Of a DNA stretch of 64,000 nucleotides, positions 12,496 to 24,620 are shown one piece after another; position 1 is the first letter of the stretch; each line of letters begins with the position of its first letter. This DNA is from Uranotaenia lowii. Taxonomy: Eukaryota > Arthropoda > Insecta > Diptera > Culicidae. The notes beneath the pieces are model-generated. The model saw only the letters and a program-made list of their open reading frames with translations, made no database searches and was not told the DNA's origin. Location: contig NC_073693.1 in assembly GCF_029784155.1 (NCBI RefSeq), forward strand, positions 22,852,002 through 22,916,001. Direction: 5' to 3'. Position numbers and translations under genes: made by a program.

Positions 12496-15400
12496 ATCAT
12501 TCTTGAATTTTCTGGCTAAATATTGAAAACCAAAAGCGAAAGACCACCACGAATCACCAGATCTGAATAACGAAGTTCACACGCTTCATGAATATTTACT
12601 CCGACTGACTGACATGCTTCATGCATGCTCTCTAGGAAAATCATCCCCCCTTACCGAAGAAAAAGAAAAGACCTTCCATTTTAGATCCAAGTCTCTGCAT
12701 TGAGCTGAAACGTCATTCATGCATACATATCGTATGACTTAAAAGAGCCCGAGACGTCGTTTTTTGGGTAAAAGAATAATGTCAGACATTCCCTATTCTA
12801 ATGTTTGATGTATGTAACAAACAACCCAAAACGTACATTTGCATCGGGCAAATTGGAAGATTGATTTGACTTTCATTCGTTTCAGTCAAATTGTCTAATA
12901 CTCTGGAAAATTGCTTTGCATACGAAATCCCCTTATCACCCTAAAATAATGAGTTTCAAGATTGAAAATAAATTGAAAAAAAAAAGTTGTAAGCTCCAAT
13001 AACTCACAATTACAGATTCTAATGACGTCAATGAAAAATCGTAATTGTCTTCTTTTTCCCAGGCGCCAGAGATGTGTTTATTTGAAACCTGTATTTTCAT
13101 CAACAATGCCAAATATCAACTGTTTTGTAAACACTTCAACATCACTATGATTCTCTTAAAACCAACCTGGTTTTGTTCAATACGGCAGACGGAAAAGAGT
13201 AAACAAATATTTCAACAGCTTCTTCTGTCAGGTCAGCCAGCTGCAATCTAAATAACTTTGCTCCGCCGAGAGAAAGCGGAAGTGGGCGCTTGAAGTCGTG
13301 TGTCGTGTCCATTAATCGACTTCAGCTGATTAAGATTGGAATTGGTTTGCTACTCGTGAATACTAATATGTGTGTATCGAGCAAGGCGAAGAAAACATCT
13401 TACTTTGTTGAAGAAAGTAGCAACATTCGATTTAATCGAAAGAAACAGAAAGCTTTTTGGTGAAAAAAATTTTGTTTAAGAAAGTGTAGGTTTTTATTAA
13501 AAATAGTGGTGAAAAATGACATGATATCATACCGCATTTAAGTTTTGTCTAGTTTTCATAGTTTTCCAGGGTTTCATTTCGATTTTTTTTTCCTGAAATT
13601 TCAAAGTGAAAATCTACAAATTCAATTGGGAATATTTTATTTTCCAACTAAACAGTAAAAACAACTGAATAATGGCACAATAACAGAACTATTTCCACAG
13701 TTGTCCAGATAGATGAATTGAAAGACTTCGTTCTTAATTTTCAAATTATTTTTGAAATAGTTTGACATCAACCTAATTCACTGATTGAAAATGAGTATTG
13801 TACCTTTGTCAAACTCCTGGTAGGATTTTTTTTTTATTTAATGCTTTGAGTTCATCTTAAAATAATGGAACAAGATTCCAAAAAAGAAGAAATCTAAATA
13901 CCGAATAAATTAATGATATTTGAGAACAATTAGGTATTAAATATTATAGTTTGTATACGTGAATGTTTCTCTTTTTTTTGGAACTTTTAAAAGAAAAAAA
14001 TCGGCATCTCTAAAAAATTGCGACATTATAGAGGAGACTCTCCTCTATCAAACGAACTATTCAGGAAAAAAAACGATCGGGGGGAAAACAAACAACTTTT
14101 TTTAAGTTTCGCGGACAAGATACACTAATTTGAAATTTGCTTTAATAATTTTCTCACATTTCACGTTTCTAAACGATGTGTTAAGGTTCTTTCAATAATA
14201 ATTAATATTTTTTTTGAAAATAAAATTACTTCTTAATAATTCATAAAATGAATAATGATTTCAAAAAATGTGGATAAAAATTGTTTCTAATCAAATTTTT
14301 GCAAAAAGGAATAATAGAATAAATACAATCTTTGAGCTAGAATAACTTTTTTGTTTTAAGCCTAATCGTGTTAAAATATTTGTCTCAATCAAGGCTTTCA
14401 GAAAAATATTCAGTGGAATCAGTGAATGAAGAAAAAAGTTAATAAAGAAAAACCAGTATTTTTAGCTTCTCTCGAGAAAAATACATTAGAACCCCATTCA
14501 CGCTTGAGACTCAAGAAACTCCTCCCCATGGTCAGATCTTATTGAAATTTGGCATGTGATCTTCTGATAAATTAATGATTAATTTAAGCTTGGAGCAAGT
14601 GTGATTTTACATGTTTAATTCTTCCTGTTCTAAAATTAGTACACTACGATTCGTTAAATTATTAAAATTATAAATATAACTGTTTTAGCAAAATAACCAT
14701 AACTTCTTAAATTTTCAATCGATTTAGAAAAATAACAACCAAATATCTTTGTTTTAAATTAAAATTTAAGGTTCACAGTAAATCAGATTTTTGAAATGTT
14801 ATTATTAAGTCAAAAATTGACAATAAAATAGAATTAATAATTTATTTGCGATATACAAGAAGAGATTTCAAATTAATGTTGTGTAGTTTAAGTACAAATA
14901 CGTTTTTCCAAAATTTAATGTTTGGAGCATAACTCAAAAACTGTTCTACTGAGAATTTTTGAATTTTATTTTCGGACTCAGCGTTCGATTTTACATTAAA
15001 AGTGATCTTCAACTTATTCAGTTAAAAATGCTGTAAGTTAGTGTTATTAGTGTAAACTTGGACATATTCGCATGTCTTCAAAACAAAAAAAGTTGTTCTA
15101 GACCCTCCGAATGATTTTTTTTTTCCAAATTGAGCGTTGGACAAGGGAGAGTCTCCTTCAAAATGTGGCAAATTTTAAAAGGCATTTGGCAAAGATGCCA
15201 TTTCTTTCTTGAATTTGTTCTTAACCCTCCAAAGGTGTTCGAAAAATATCCGTTTCGGGAAAATTTTACCTATAGTTTATAAGCTTTAATGCCAACCTAT
15301 TTTGACGATATTAGATTTATTGTGTAGGTAATTTACTCTCGTTACTTAATATTTCAAAATTACTAGATAAAAATCGTGAGACGGCCGTTGAGGAAACACG

Positions 15401-16159
15401 CGGCAAAAAAGTTGTAAGTTTCAATTTCCGAGTGCACAGTGCATTGACAAATTCAAAAATATAGTTTGTAATTAATTTCATCTTTTAAATTTACTCAATA
15501 AATATAGTTTTTCTGAGGATGGCCGAAAGTTAAGTAGGCCGAAAACGTTAAAAGCAGCATTTTTATTTCGTCTTGCGCTCACCGAAAAATATCAATCAAA
15601 AAAGATTATAGATTTCACCAAGTAGTTGGTTCCGAATGAAAAAAGTCCCGAAAAACAATTTTGTATTTAAATTATTTATAACTTCTGTAAGCTTTACTGT
15701 ATTAGAGTGTTTCTTTGATCTTTGAAATGGTCAAGAAAAAATCTATCCGACAATGTATAAGTATGTTGGGGACCGATGAAAATGTTCATCGCTATTCCGG
15801 ATTTTCCGGTAGAATCTAACTTTGGCTTTGCTTCACTGTATCTCATTACTCAATGAACCGTATGAACTCAAATTTTAGCTTTGGGTTGTTAAAAAGACAA
15901 TCGCTTTCATAGAACATACTTGGTCTGTCAAAAATCTCAGTTCTTCAGTATTTTGTAATGAAGATTAAGATGATCTGAATGTGCGTTTCAGGTCGTATTG
16001 CCCCGAACAGCTTTGGAAGGTTGAATAAATTTCGTGTTTTGTTTATGTAAAATCTGGCTAGACTAGCTATTTAGATCAATCATACGCGACAGATATCTTT
16101 CGTGCCTGGATTGGAATTTTAAATGAATGATAACGTTCAACTTGCTATTTTAAACACAA
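12496..16159. other. AT-rich intergenic block
   Basis: No gene, RNA gene or repeat boundary is supported. The short frame at 13045-13251 has no domain. Long A and T runs dominate. Confidence 0.5.
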
Positions 16160-16960
16160 ATGAGTTCTTAGTTCTCATTTTAATTTTTTGTCATTTTTGC
16201 CATTTTTTTTAGTTTGATAATTTTTGTAAATTTTGACTTTTTAAACTATTCGCAGTGGTTGAAATTTATGTCATTATTATCGTTTTGGTAATTTTAGGCA
16301 TATTTTTTGTTCCACAAATGTTTGTCTCTTTTGCCACCTGGTTATTTTTCTCACGTTTGTTAATTTTGTCTCATTTTGCATTTTTTGTCAAAAATTTCAA
16401 TATGCTTTTGTTTACCATTACTTTTGTCATTTTTGTCTTATACTTTTTGGGTCTGATTTTTGTCTTATTTTTTTTATTGTGCGATAATTTTTTTCCACTT
16501 TTTCCAAAGTTGTCTCATTTATATTTATTTTTGTTATTTTTTATTTTTTTTTTCAAGTTTTACATCTTTCCATATTTTTTAACATCCTCAATTTTTTTGG
16601 AGATACAAAATTTAGTTTACAATAATAAAAAAAACTGTAATTTTAGTAATTTTTGTCATTGTATTTTTGATTGTGAAAAATAAAATATTTTTAATTTTAT
16701 TCACTTTTGTAAATGTATTCAATTTTGAATTTTTTTTTTCATTTTTGTAAATTTTTGTTTTTTTTTAAATTTTCGTTATTTATGTCAATTTTATCCCATT
16801 CTTGCATTTTTGGTTAAACATATGTATTTCTGAAATTTGATCTCATTTTTCCTTTTTTCAATTTCATAATTCTTTGTGTTCCTTTAGTAGTATTTTTCAT
16901 TTTTGTCTGATTTGTGTCTTTATTTTGGCCCTATGGGCGAAAAATTTATTTTTGCAACTC
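16160..16960. repeat. Ancient, decayed tttttgtca satellite
   Basis: Over about 800 bp the plus strand is T-rich. Words such as ttttgtcatttttgcc, ttttgtctta, ttttgtaatt and tttttgtcattg recur every 9-20 bp, without a constant register. This is the expected appearance of a 9-bp tttttgtca array after long mutation. The 142-codon frame at 16255-16683 is rich in F, L, I and V only because of this base composition. It should not be called a membrane protein. Confidence 0.6.
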
Positions 16961-17649
16961 TGTAGTAAAATATTTATTTTTCAAAACTTACTTTGGTTGC
17001 AAAGGCCTACTTTTTCTACCAAAAAAACTGTGTCGCCAAGTAGTAGAAAAAAGGTAGGCGGTGCGTTGACGGGTGTATTTTTTTCCGTCGCAAATTTTAG
17101 CTCCCGGAAAATAAATTCGATATTTGTGGTTTGTGGAAGAATTGATAGTTTTTAACTTGAGTCCAGTGCCTTTGAATTTTCAACCAAGAGGCAGTGAAAT
17201 GACGTCGCGATGGTTGACAATTTGTGAGTTTGGCGCTTTTTTTTGTCGAACAATCCAGACGCTGGTGCTAGCGCTACGCCTTCTGGGCCGACCCAGGTGA
17301 GCTGTACAGAAGAATGAAAACTGATGCAGATTTAGTTTGATTCTGATTCTCATTTTGAACAAATTATAAATTTAAATGGGAGTTTATGAATAAAAACATT
17401 GAGAACAGAAATTTCCTGATAAAGGGAAAGAGGCATGGCAAATGAATCGTCTTTGAAACTTTCGTTTACGGAAAGCCTTTTGTGCAACTTCTACCAATTT
17501 TTACCTATCTATTGCAACGCATGTAGGTACAGGTTTTAAAAGGGTAAGATGTTACGCTAGTGGGCCAATATATGTTGTTCACAATGAGTTAAATGATTTT
17601 TTTTTTAACTGATGTATCTTGATTTTTTTTGTAGAGTTAAAATATCATA
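16961..17649. other. Intergenic DNA
   Basis: No gene is supported. Around 17003-17060 an imperfect inverted pair (cctactttttctacc and gtagaaaaaaggtagg) could form a weak hairpin. Confidence 0.45.
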
Positions 17650-17805
17650 AAAAGCACCGGAGTTGTTTATTGTGAATGTGCTGTCAATCCCAGGCACCGT
17701 TCATTTGACCTCTGGGCAAAATTGATGGCCTCGGTTAATCACGGAGTAGCAACCATGGTGATGTAAAATTCATTCTACTGAGCCACACCTGCGGTCATGA
17801 AATTC
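17650..17805. repeat. Dispersed repeat B, copy 2
   Basis: This is the second copy of the repeat at 4904-5062, in the same orientation. It differs by scattered substitutions and a few short indels, including loss of bases around catggtgatg. Both copies keep ctactgagccac at the right end. Confidence 0.65.
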
Positions 17806-19324
17806 GAAATGCTTAACTAAAAAACTACGGAAAACAAGATTATTTTAAAAGTATAATTCAGATTTTCTAACTGTTTCTTCAAACTTACAATCTCGATTCT
17901 AGAGGATATTTTGCGGTATTGAAAAAAAAAGTACCTATGCAACTCGTTGCAAAACTCAATTTTTTCATCACGTAGTAATTGTCCAACTTGGAAGTCTCGT
18001 TGGACAAATTTACAACTCGTACTGAAAAAAAATAAATTTTTAGCAACTTGTTGCCTGAATAACTATATTCTCAATCATGTTATTTTTGCTTAAATTTTTA
18101 AATTTTTATGACTATTTTTGTTCATTTTTTATATTTTCGCCTCATGTTAGGCTCATTTTTGTAATTTTTTTTTTCAATACCATCGGTTTTTTAACTTTTT
18201 CATTCATTTTTCTGTATTTAAAAACCGAAAGTATAGAATTATACTTGAAAAATTAAAAAAAAAAATCTAAATTAATTTAAATAGTGGCTCTAGAGATTTT
18301 TTCCAAAAGTATTTTTATCTAGCTTCGATGGTTTTATCAGTTTTTCAAAAAAAAAAAAAAAAAAACAAGTACTTAAAACTATGTAATATCATTCCCATCC
18401 AATGTTCTTTTTTTGATACAGAAACAGTCTCCTGATGGCTCCAGAGACTAAAAAATAACATTTCAACTTACTAAGACAGTTATCGTTCTAAAGTTTGACT
18501 TAAATATGAAGAGCGCTATCAAACTTACCTTTTCGAACAGAACGAGTTGAAAAACTTTTGCACATGATTGAGACGATACGATACGTAGACGTTAAACGCT
18601 TCTTCCAGGTGTTTCTGTACCAAAATCACTAACTTACCAATAAAAACTATTCTCAAAAGTCTAACTCATGTTTAAAGGCAAAAGTATTTTCACTTTGGAC
18701 TCATGATTCCTCACTGTCTAGTTCTGTTGAACTTAGTTTAGGTTCAAACATTGCGTCTTAATTGCAGGTTCATCAACTAATTTGCCAAATGAAATAGTCC
18801 AACAGTCCAACTAGCGCAATCCTTCTGTCGTAACAGAAGGACAGAGAGCTATAGAACATCCGACCGGGTTTCGGAATGAATGTTACCTGATCCATTAATA
18901 AATGTGCTTCGGATATGCAGATATGTAGGTATGTACGGTAGCTTTAGGCTCTGATGTAGCAGTAGCAGCAATGCCAACCATATCGGAAGCAACAAGGTAG
19001 AATGAAATCTAATTATAGCTTCCGTCTTTTGTCCTTCGACACTCCAGACGGAAACTATTTGTGGAATGCGCTCTCTACTGGCTGTAGTCCTGTCATCATC
19101 ATCAACATCCCCATTTGCCAGCTGGCTCGTTCGTAGATAGGAAGGTGTTTTCCTGTGCGCCGGTAAGGAAATTAGCACTCCCGCCCGACTCTTTGTCGGT
19201 TGTGTGTCGGAATTTATGCGCTGTCATCCCGAATGAACAATTCATGAACAGCCCATTTGCAACTCGATTGTTAAAGTTGATAGAACTTTTTTTTCTTTTC
19301 GGTGGTTTGGTTGGAAAATGATAG
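17806..19324. other. Intergenic DNA
   Basis: No gene is supported. A 19-A homopolymer lies at about 18347-18365. The part from about 18840 to 19260 is richer in GC and holds short frames on both strands without recognisable domains. It could contain exon or regulatory sequence that I cannot identify. Confidence 0.4.
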
Positions 19325-19640
19325 CAGATAGAGACTACTGCTGGTTGGGAAGATTGATCTCAAAAAGAGTATTTCGATTTTGAAATCACATTACGGTGGA
19401 TTGAGACTTCCGCTCATGCAGCGTATTGGGACTTCTGTTGGTTGAAAATTACGAAAGTGATTTAATACTTTTGCACATCAATAACAGTTATGTCGAATTG
19501 AGACTTCTGCTGGATGAGTGGATCAAAGTTGCTGCAAGAAGAGATGGAGCTGACTATAGCCAACTATGGAAAGCTTATTTCCGATCCTATCGGTTGAACG
19601 GGAGAAACGCACCCACTCTCGCTGGAAATCGTTAATCGAC
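19325..19640. repeat. Degenerate ggattgagacttctgct minisatellite, left part
   Basis: Related words occur at irregular spacing: gatagagactactgctggttggg (about 19330), ggattgagacttccgct (19398), tattgggacttctgttgg (19424) and gaattgagacttctgctgg (about 19495). The same core recurs on the far side of the 57-bp array, so both are parts of one older degenerate array. Confidence 0.55.
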
Positions 19641-19679
19641 TGACAACCGTTCAAGACACGACATCTCGGCCTGCCTGTA

Positions 19680-22600
19680 AACCTTAGGAACACTCTTCGT
19701 GTTGGTCCTCCCGATCCAACCGAAATTTATAAAGTGAACCTTCAGAACTCATTCCATGTTGGTCCTCCTGATTCAACGCATATCGATAAAGTGAACCTTT
19801 AGAACACTCTTTATGTTGGTCCTCCCGATCCAAGGAAAGTTTATAAAGTGAACCTTCAGAACCATTTTCGTATTGGTCCTTCCAATCCAATGGAAATTCA
19901 TAAAGTAAACCTTCAGAACTCTTTTCATGTTGGTCCTCCTGATCCAACGGAAATTCTTAAAGTGAACCTCCAGAACACTTTTCATGTTGGTCCTCCCGAT
20001 CCAACGGAAATTCATAAAGGGAACCTTCAGAACTCTTTTCATGTTGGTCCTCCCGATGCAACGGAAATTCATAAAGGAAACTTTCTGATCACTCTTCATG
20101 TTGGTCCTCTCGATCCAATGGAAATTCATAAAGAGAACCTTAAGAACACTTTTCATGTTGGTGCTCCCTATCCAACGCATATCGATAAATTTAACCTTCA
20201 GAACACTCTTCATGTTGGTGCTGCCGATCCAACGGAAATTCATAAAGTGATCCTTCAGAACTCTTTTCATGTTGGTTCTCCCGATCCCACGGAAATTCAT
20301 AAAGTGAACCTTCAAAACACCTTTTATGTTGGTCCTCCCGGTCCAATGGATATTTATAAAGGGAACCTTCAGAACTCATTTCATGTTGGTCTTCTCGATT
20401 TAACACATATCGATAAAGTGAAACTTCAGAACTATTTTCATGTTGGTCCTCCCAATCCAACGGAAATTCATATAGTGAACCTCCAGGACACTTTTCATGT
20501 TGGTCCTCCCAATCAAACGCAATTCGATAAAGTGAACCCTTAGATCGCAGATTATGTTGGTCCTCCCGATCATAAAAAGAACCATAAAAGAACCTTCAGA
20601 ACTCTTTTTATGTTGGTCCTCCCGATCCAACGGAAACTCATAGAGTAAACCTCTAGAATACCTTTTATGTTGGCCTTACGAACCCAACGGAAATATATAA
20701 AGGGGACCACCAAAACACTTTTCATGTTGGTCCTCTCAATTCGATGGAAATTCATAATGTGAACCTTCAGAACATGTTGGTCCACCCGATCCAACGCATA
20801 TCGATAAAGTGAACCTTCAAAACCCTTATCATGATAGTCTTCTCTATCCAACGGAAATTCATAAAGTGAACCTCCAGAACACTTTTCACGTTGATCCTCC
20901 AGATCCAACGGACTTTCAAACGGGAACCTTCAGAGTCTTTTTCATGTTGGTTCTCCTAATCCAACGGAAATTCATAAAGTGAACCTTCAAAACTCTTTCC
21001 ATGTTGGTCCTCCTGATCCAACGCATATCGATAAAGTGAACCTTCAGAACACTCTTCATGATGGTCCTCTCGATCCAATGCAAATTCATAGAGTGAACCT
21101 TCAGAACACTTTTTATGTTGGTCATCCCTATCCAACGCATATTCATAAAGTGAACCTTCAGAACTCTTTTTATGTTAGTCCTCCCGATCCAACGGAGATT
21201 CATAAAGGGAACCTTCAGAACTCTTTTCATGTTGGTCCTCCCAATTCAACGGATATTCATAAAGGGAACCTTCGGAACATTTTTCATGCTGGTCCTCCCG
21301 ATCCAATGGAAATTCATAAAATGAACCTTCAGAACACTCTTCATGTTGGTCCTCTTGATCAAATGGAAATTCATAAAGGAAACCTTTAGAACCCTTTTCA
21401 TGTTGGTCCTCTCGACCAAATGGAAATTTATAAAGGGAACCTTCGAAACATTTTTCATGTTGGTCTTCCCGATCCAACAACAACTCATAAATTTAACCTA
21501 CAGATCTCCTTTCATGTTGGTCCTTCCGATCCAACGGCAATTCATAAGTGAAGCTTCAGAACGCTCTTCAGGTTGGTCCTCCCGATCCAACGCATAATGA
21601 TAAAGTGACTGTTTATGCTTGTCCTCCCGATCCAACGGAAATTCATAAAGGGAACCTTCAGATCACTTTCCATGTTGGTGCTCCCGATCCAAAGGATATT
21701 CATAAAGAAAACTTTCAGAACACTCTTCATGTTGGTCCTCTCAATCCAACGCATATTCATAAAGTGAACTTTTAGAACCCTTTTTATGTTGCTCCCGATC
21801 CAACGCATATTGATTTTGAGAACTTTCAGAACCCTTTTCACGGTGGTCCTCCCGATTCAACGGAAATTCATAAAATGTACCTTCAGAACACTCTTCATGT
21901 TGGTCCTCCCGATCCAATGGAAATTCATAAAGGGAACCTTCAGAACACTCTTCATGTTGGTCCTCCCAATCCAATGCAAATTCATAGAATGAACCCTCAG
22001 AACATGTTGGTCCTCCCGATCCAACGGAAATTCATAAAGGGAATCATAGGAATTCTTTTTATGTTGGTCCTCTCGATTAAACAGAAATTAATAAATGGAA
22101 CCTCCAGAATGCTTTTCATGTTGGTCCTCCCGATCCAACGAAAATTCATAACGGGAACCTTCAAAATCTTGTTCATGTTGGTCCACCCGATCCAACGGAA
22201 ATTCATAAAGCGAACTTTCAGAACCTTTTTCATGTTGGTCCTCCCGATGCAACGAAAATTCATAAAGTGAACTTTCAGAACCTTTTTCATGTTGGTCTTC
22301 CCGATCCATCGGAAATTCAGAAAGTGCACCTTCAGAACGCTATTCATGTTGATCCTCCCGATCCAACGGATATTTATAAAGAGAACCTTCAAAACTCTTT
22401 TCTTGTTGGTCCTCCCGATCCAACGGAAATTCATAAAGTGAACCTTCAGAACACTTTCCATGTTGGTCCTCCCGATCTAACGGATATTTATAAAAGGGAA
22501 CCTTCAGAATTTTGCATGTTGGTCCTCCCGATCCAATGAAAATTCATAAAGGGAACTTAAGAACACTCTTCATGTTGGTCCTCCCGATCCATCGGAAATT

Positions 22601-22891
22601 TAAGAGGGAATTTTCAGAACACTCTTCATGTTGGTCCTCCCGATCGAATGAAAATTCATAAAGTGAATCTTCGGAACACATTTCATGTTGGTCCTCCCGA
22701 TCCAACGGAAATTCATGATGGGAACCTTCAGAACACTTTTCAAGTTGGTCCTTCCGATCCAACGGAAATTCACAAAGGGAACCATAAGAATTCTTTTCAT
22801 GTTGGTCCTTCCGATCCAACGGAAATTCAAATGGGAACCTCCAGAACCCTTTTCGAGTTGGTTCTCCCAATTCATAGGAAATTCCTTAAGT
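19680..22891. repeat. 57-bp tandem repeat array, about 56 copies
   Basis: The unit reads approximately aaccttcagaacactcttca, then tgttggtcctcccgatccaa, then cggaaattcataaagtg. Most units differ from each other by several substitutions. At least two sub-types alternate irregularly: one has cggaaattcataaag, the other cgcatatcgataaag. Because 57 is 19 codons, open frames persist on both strands. The plus strand gives units like NLQNTFHVGPPDPTEIHKV. The minus strand gives DREDQHEKCSEGSLYEFPL in one frame and WIGRTNMKSVLKVHFMNFR in another. Small indels and stops break every frame: the longest run is about 230 codons (19848-20543 on the plus strand). No upstream exon, signal peptide or splice context supports translation. 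It is best treated as a minisatellite, possibly a decayed coding repeat. Confidence 0.9.
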
Positions 22892-22949
22892 AGCACTCTT
22901 TTCGATTGGTAATGGGTACTATTTACATAGAATAACTGACATTCTGGTG

Positions 22950-23790
22950 GGTGAAAATCATGAAGCGGATTGAAACTACTGCCTTGAAAGATCGTTACAG
23001 AGGATTGAGATAACTCAATCCAACCGATCCTTAAGAGTGTTCCCACTTTTGTATGCTGTTTTTAAGTCATGTCGAGAAAGGATCTTGTTAATCCCATTGG
23101 TTAGTCTGGGGTAGAACGGCAAACCAACCATTTGGGATTCTTCTTTCTCTGGTCTTAAAGTAGTTGCGTCTCTTCGAATTTTCTTTCGGACGTGTTTTGC
23201 TTAGATTTTTGCTTACAATAATGCGTTGCAACAGATGGTTGGAAATAATGAAAAACCGCTTAGGTGAATTGAGTCTTCAAACGATTTTCCTGTAGATTGA
23301 GATTAATGAAAGCGGATTGGGATTTCTGCTTACAATTCAATTTATCAAATAACACGTTTGGCGAATTTAAACTTAACAGCTAGATAGGTTCTGCTTACGT
23401 AAATTTTCAATCGCGGATTGAGACTTCTGTTGCTTGTGAATTATTAAAGTTAGAGCGGATTGAGACTTTCGTTCATGAAAAACTTGATTGGAAGCAGACT
23501 GAGACTGGTCGAAATCAGAAAAAAAAGCTGACCGAGACTTCAGATAACTAAAATCCACGAATTGAAGCTGATTGAGACTTCTGCTAAAGATAACCCGTTA
23601 CAGTAGACTGATAACTTTAATAGCATTATTGAAGATTTTGACAGAGGATATAAAAAAAGGGATTGAGAGTTCTTTTTTTAAAAGCCCTAAACAGCGAATT
23701 GAAAGTCCATCTGTTAGAAATAATGAGAATGGGTTGAGACCTCTACTGTTGAAACCAAGTCAGAGTGGGTTAACATTTCTTTTACATAAA
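22950..23790. repeat. Degenerate ggattgagacttctgct minisatellite, right part
   Basis: Core variants are seen near 22973 (gcggattgaaactactgcc), 23009, 23300, 23314 (gcggattgggatttctgct), 23410 (gcggattgagacttctgttg), 23455, 23567 (gattgagacttctgcta), 23660 and 23735. Spacings of about 40-50 bp are common. It flanks the 57-bp array on the opposite side from 19325-19640. Confidence 0.6.
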
Positions 23791-23826
23791 CATACCTTTA
23801 TCAATTCTTACACTATCAGTGTATGA

Positions 23827-23902
23827 ATGAATCGAATGGAACCCATAAAAGCGCCGCCGTCGAGTTCAATTTCTCTAAAGCAAAGTTCGATAAGCACCAC
23901 AA
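23827..23902 (+). CDS. Candidate short first coding exon (unrecognised)
   Basis: An ATG opens a 25-codon serine-rich frame starting MNRMEPIKAPPSSS. It runs into ccacaa|gtaagtac, a near-consensus splice donor. The piece is 76 nt long, so the intron would fall in phase 1, the same phase as the better exon at 37381-37459. The frame continues past the donor for about 43 codons of AT-driven sequence, which looks non-coding. No protein family is recognised. With such a short segment, chance is a real alternative. Confidence 0.22.
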
Positions 23903-24620
23903 GTAAGTACCAACAAGGAAAGATCGTTAGGTTTTTATGTTACCTATTCCAATCGGGGTGTGTCTTTCGTAAAATTACATTCCAAAAATCTGAAACTGAC
24001 TTTATTAAACAAAATTTCTCTTCTAAAAAATTCTAGAAAATAAAATATTTTTGGAAAAAGTAGAACTTCTTTTTAAATAAATTTATTCCCCACCACACTA
24101 GTTGATGCAGGCTCATCGATCGCAATACGGAAATGCACCAGACAGAGTCGGGTAAAAAAAGGGCAACAGACAGTTTCGAAAGCACTTGACAAACTCACAC
24201 GGCCCGAGTGTTTCGTGTTGCATCATGTCCTAGTCTTCCTCATAGTCGTTACCATGCATCGATTGCACTTTCCGTTTTCTCCCTGACACAAATGTGAATG
24301 GGGTCTAACAGCAGCCATTATTGAACGGGGGAGGAGGTGGGGAGGATATCGACGATTCCCGGTTTGTCCTTTCCGGCTAGAGCAGCAGGAAAAGGGATAA
24401 TCTCTATCCTGAGGCCGATCGAAAGCCGCCTGACGCCAGTCAGCTGAATGGCTTGCAGAGACACATCATTCTGGGAGCTAGGCTTAGTGCCGAGCAGTTC
24501 ATTATCAGTCTTTGTATTGTGGGAGGTGAGCATTCATGATTTTATGTTTTGATTCGAGGTTCATTGATCAATTGTATTTAGTGTGTGTCCATTTATTTCG
24601 AAATTTTTACGAAAAAATAG
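23903..24620. other. Intergenic DNA
   Basis: No gene is supported. The part at about 24120-24540 is GC-richer and has a minus-strand frame of 71 codons without a recognisable domain. A regulatory or UTR role is possible but not shown. Confidence 0.4.

Noticed and set aside
16255..16683. 142-codon hydrophobic frame resembling a multi-pass membrane protein
   Set aside because: The F/L/I/V richness follows from T-rich decayed satellite DNA. No conserved motif or splice context is seen.
19680..22891. CRISPR array
   Set aside because: The units are contiguous 57-bp tandem copies without unique spacers, and the genome is eukaryotic.
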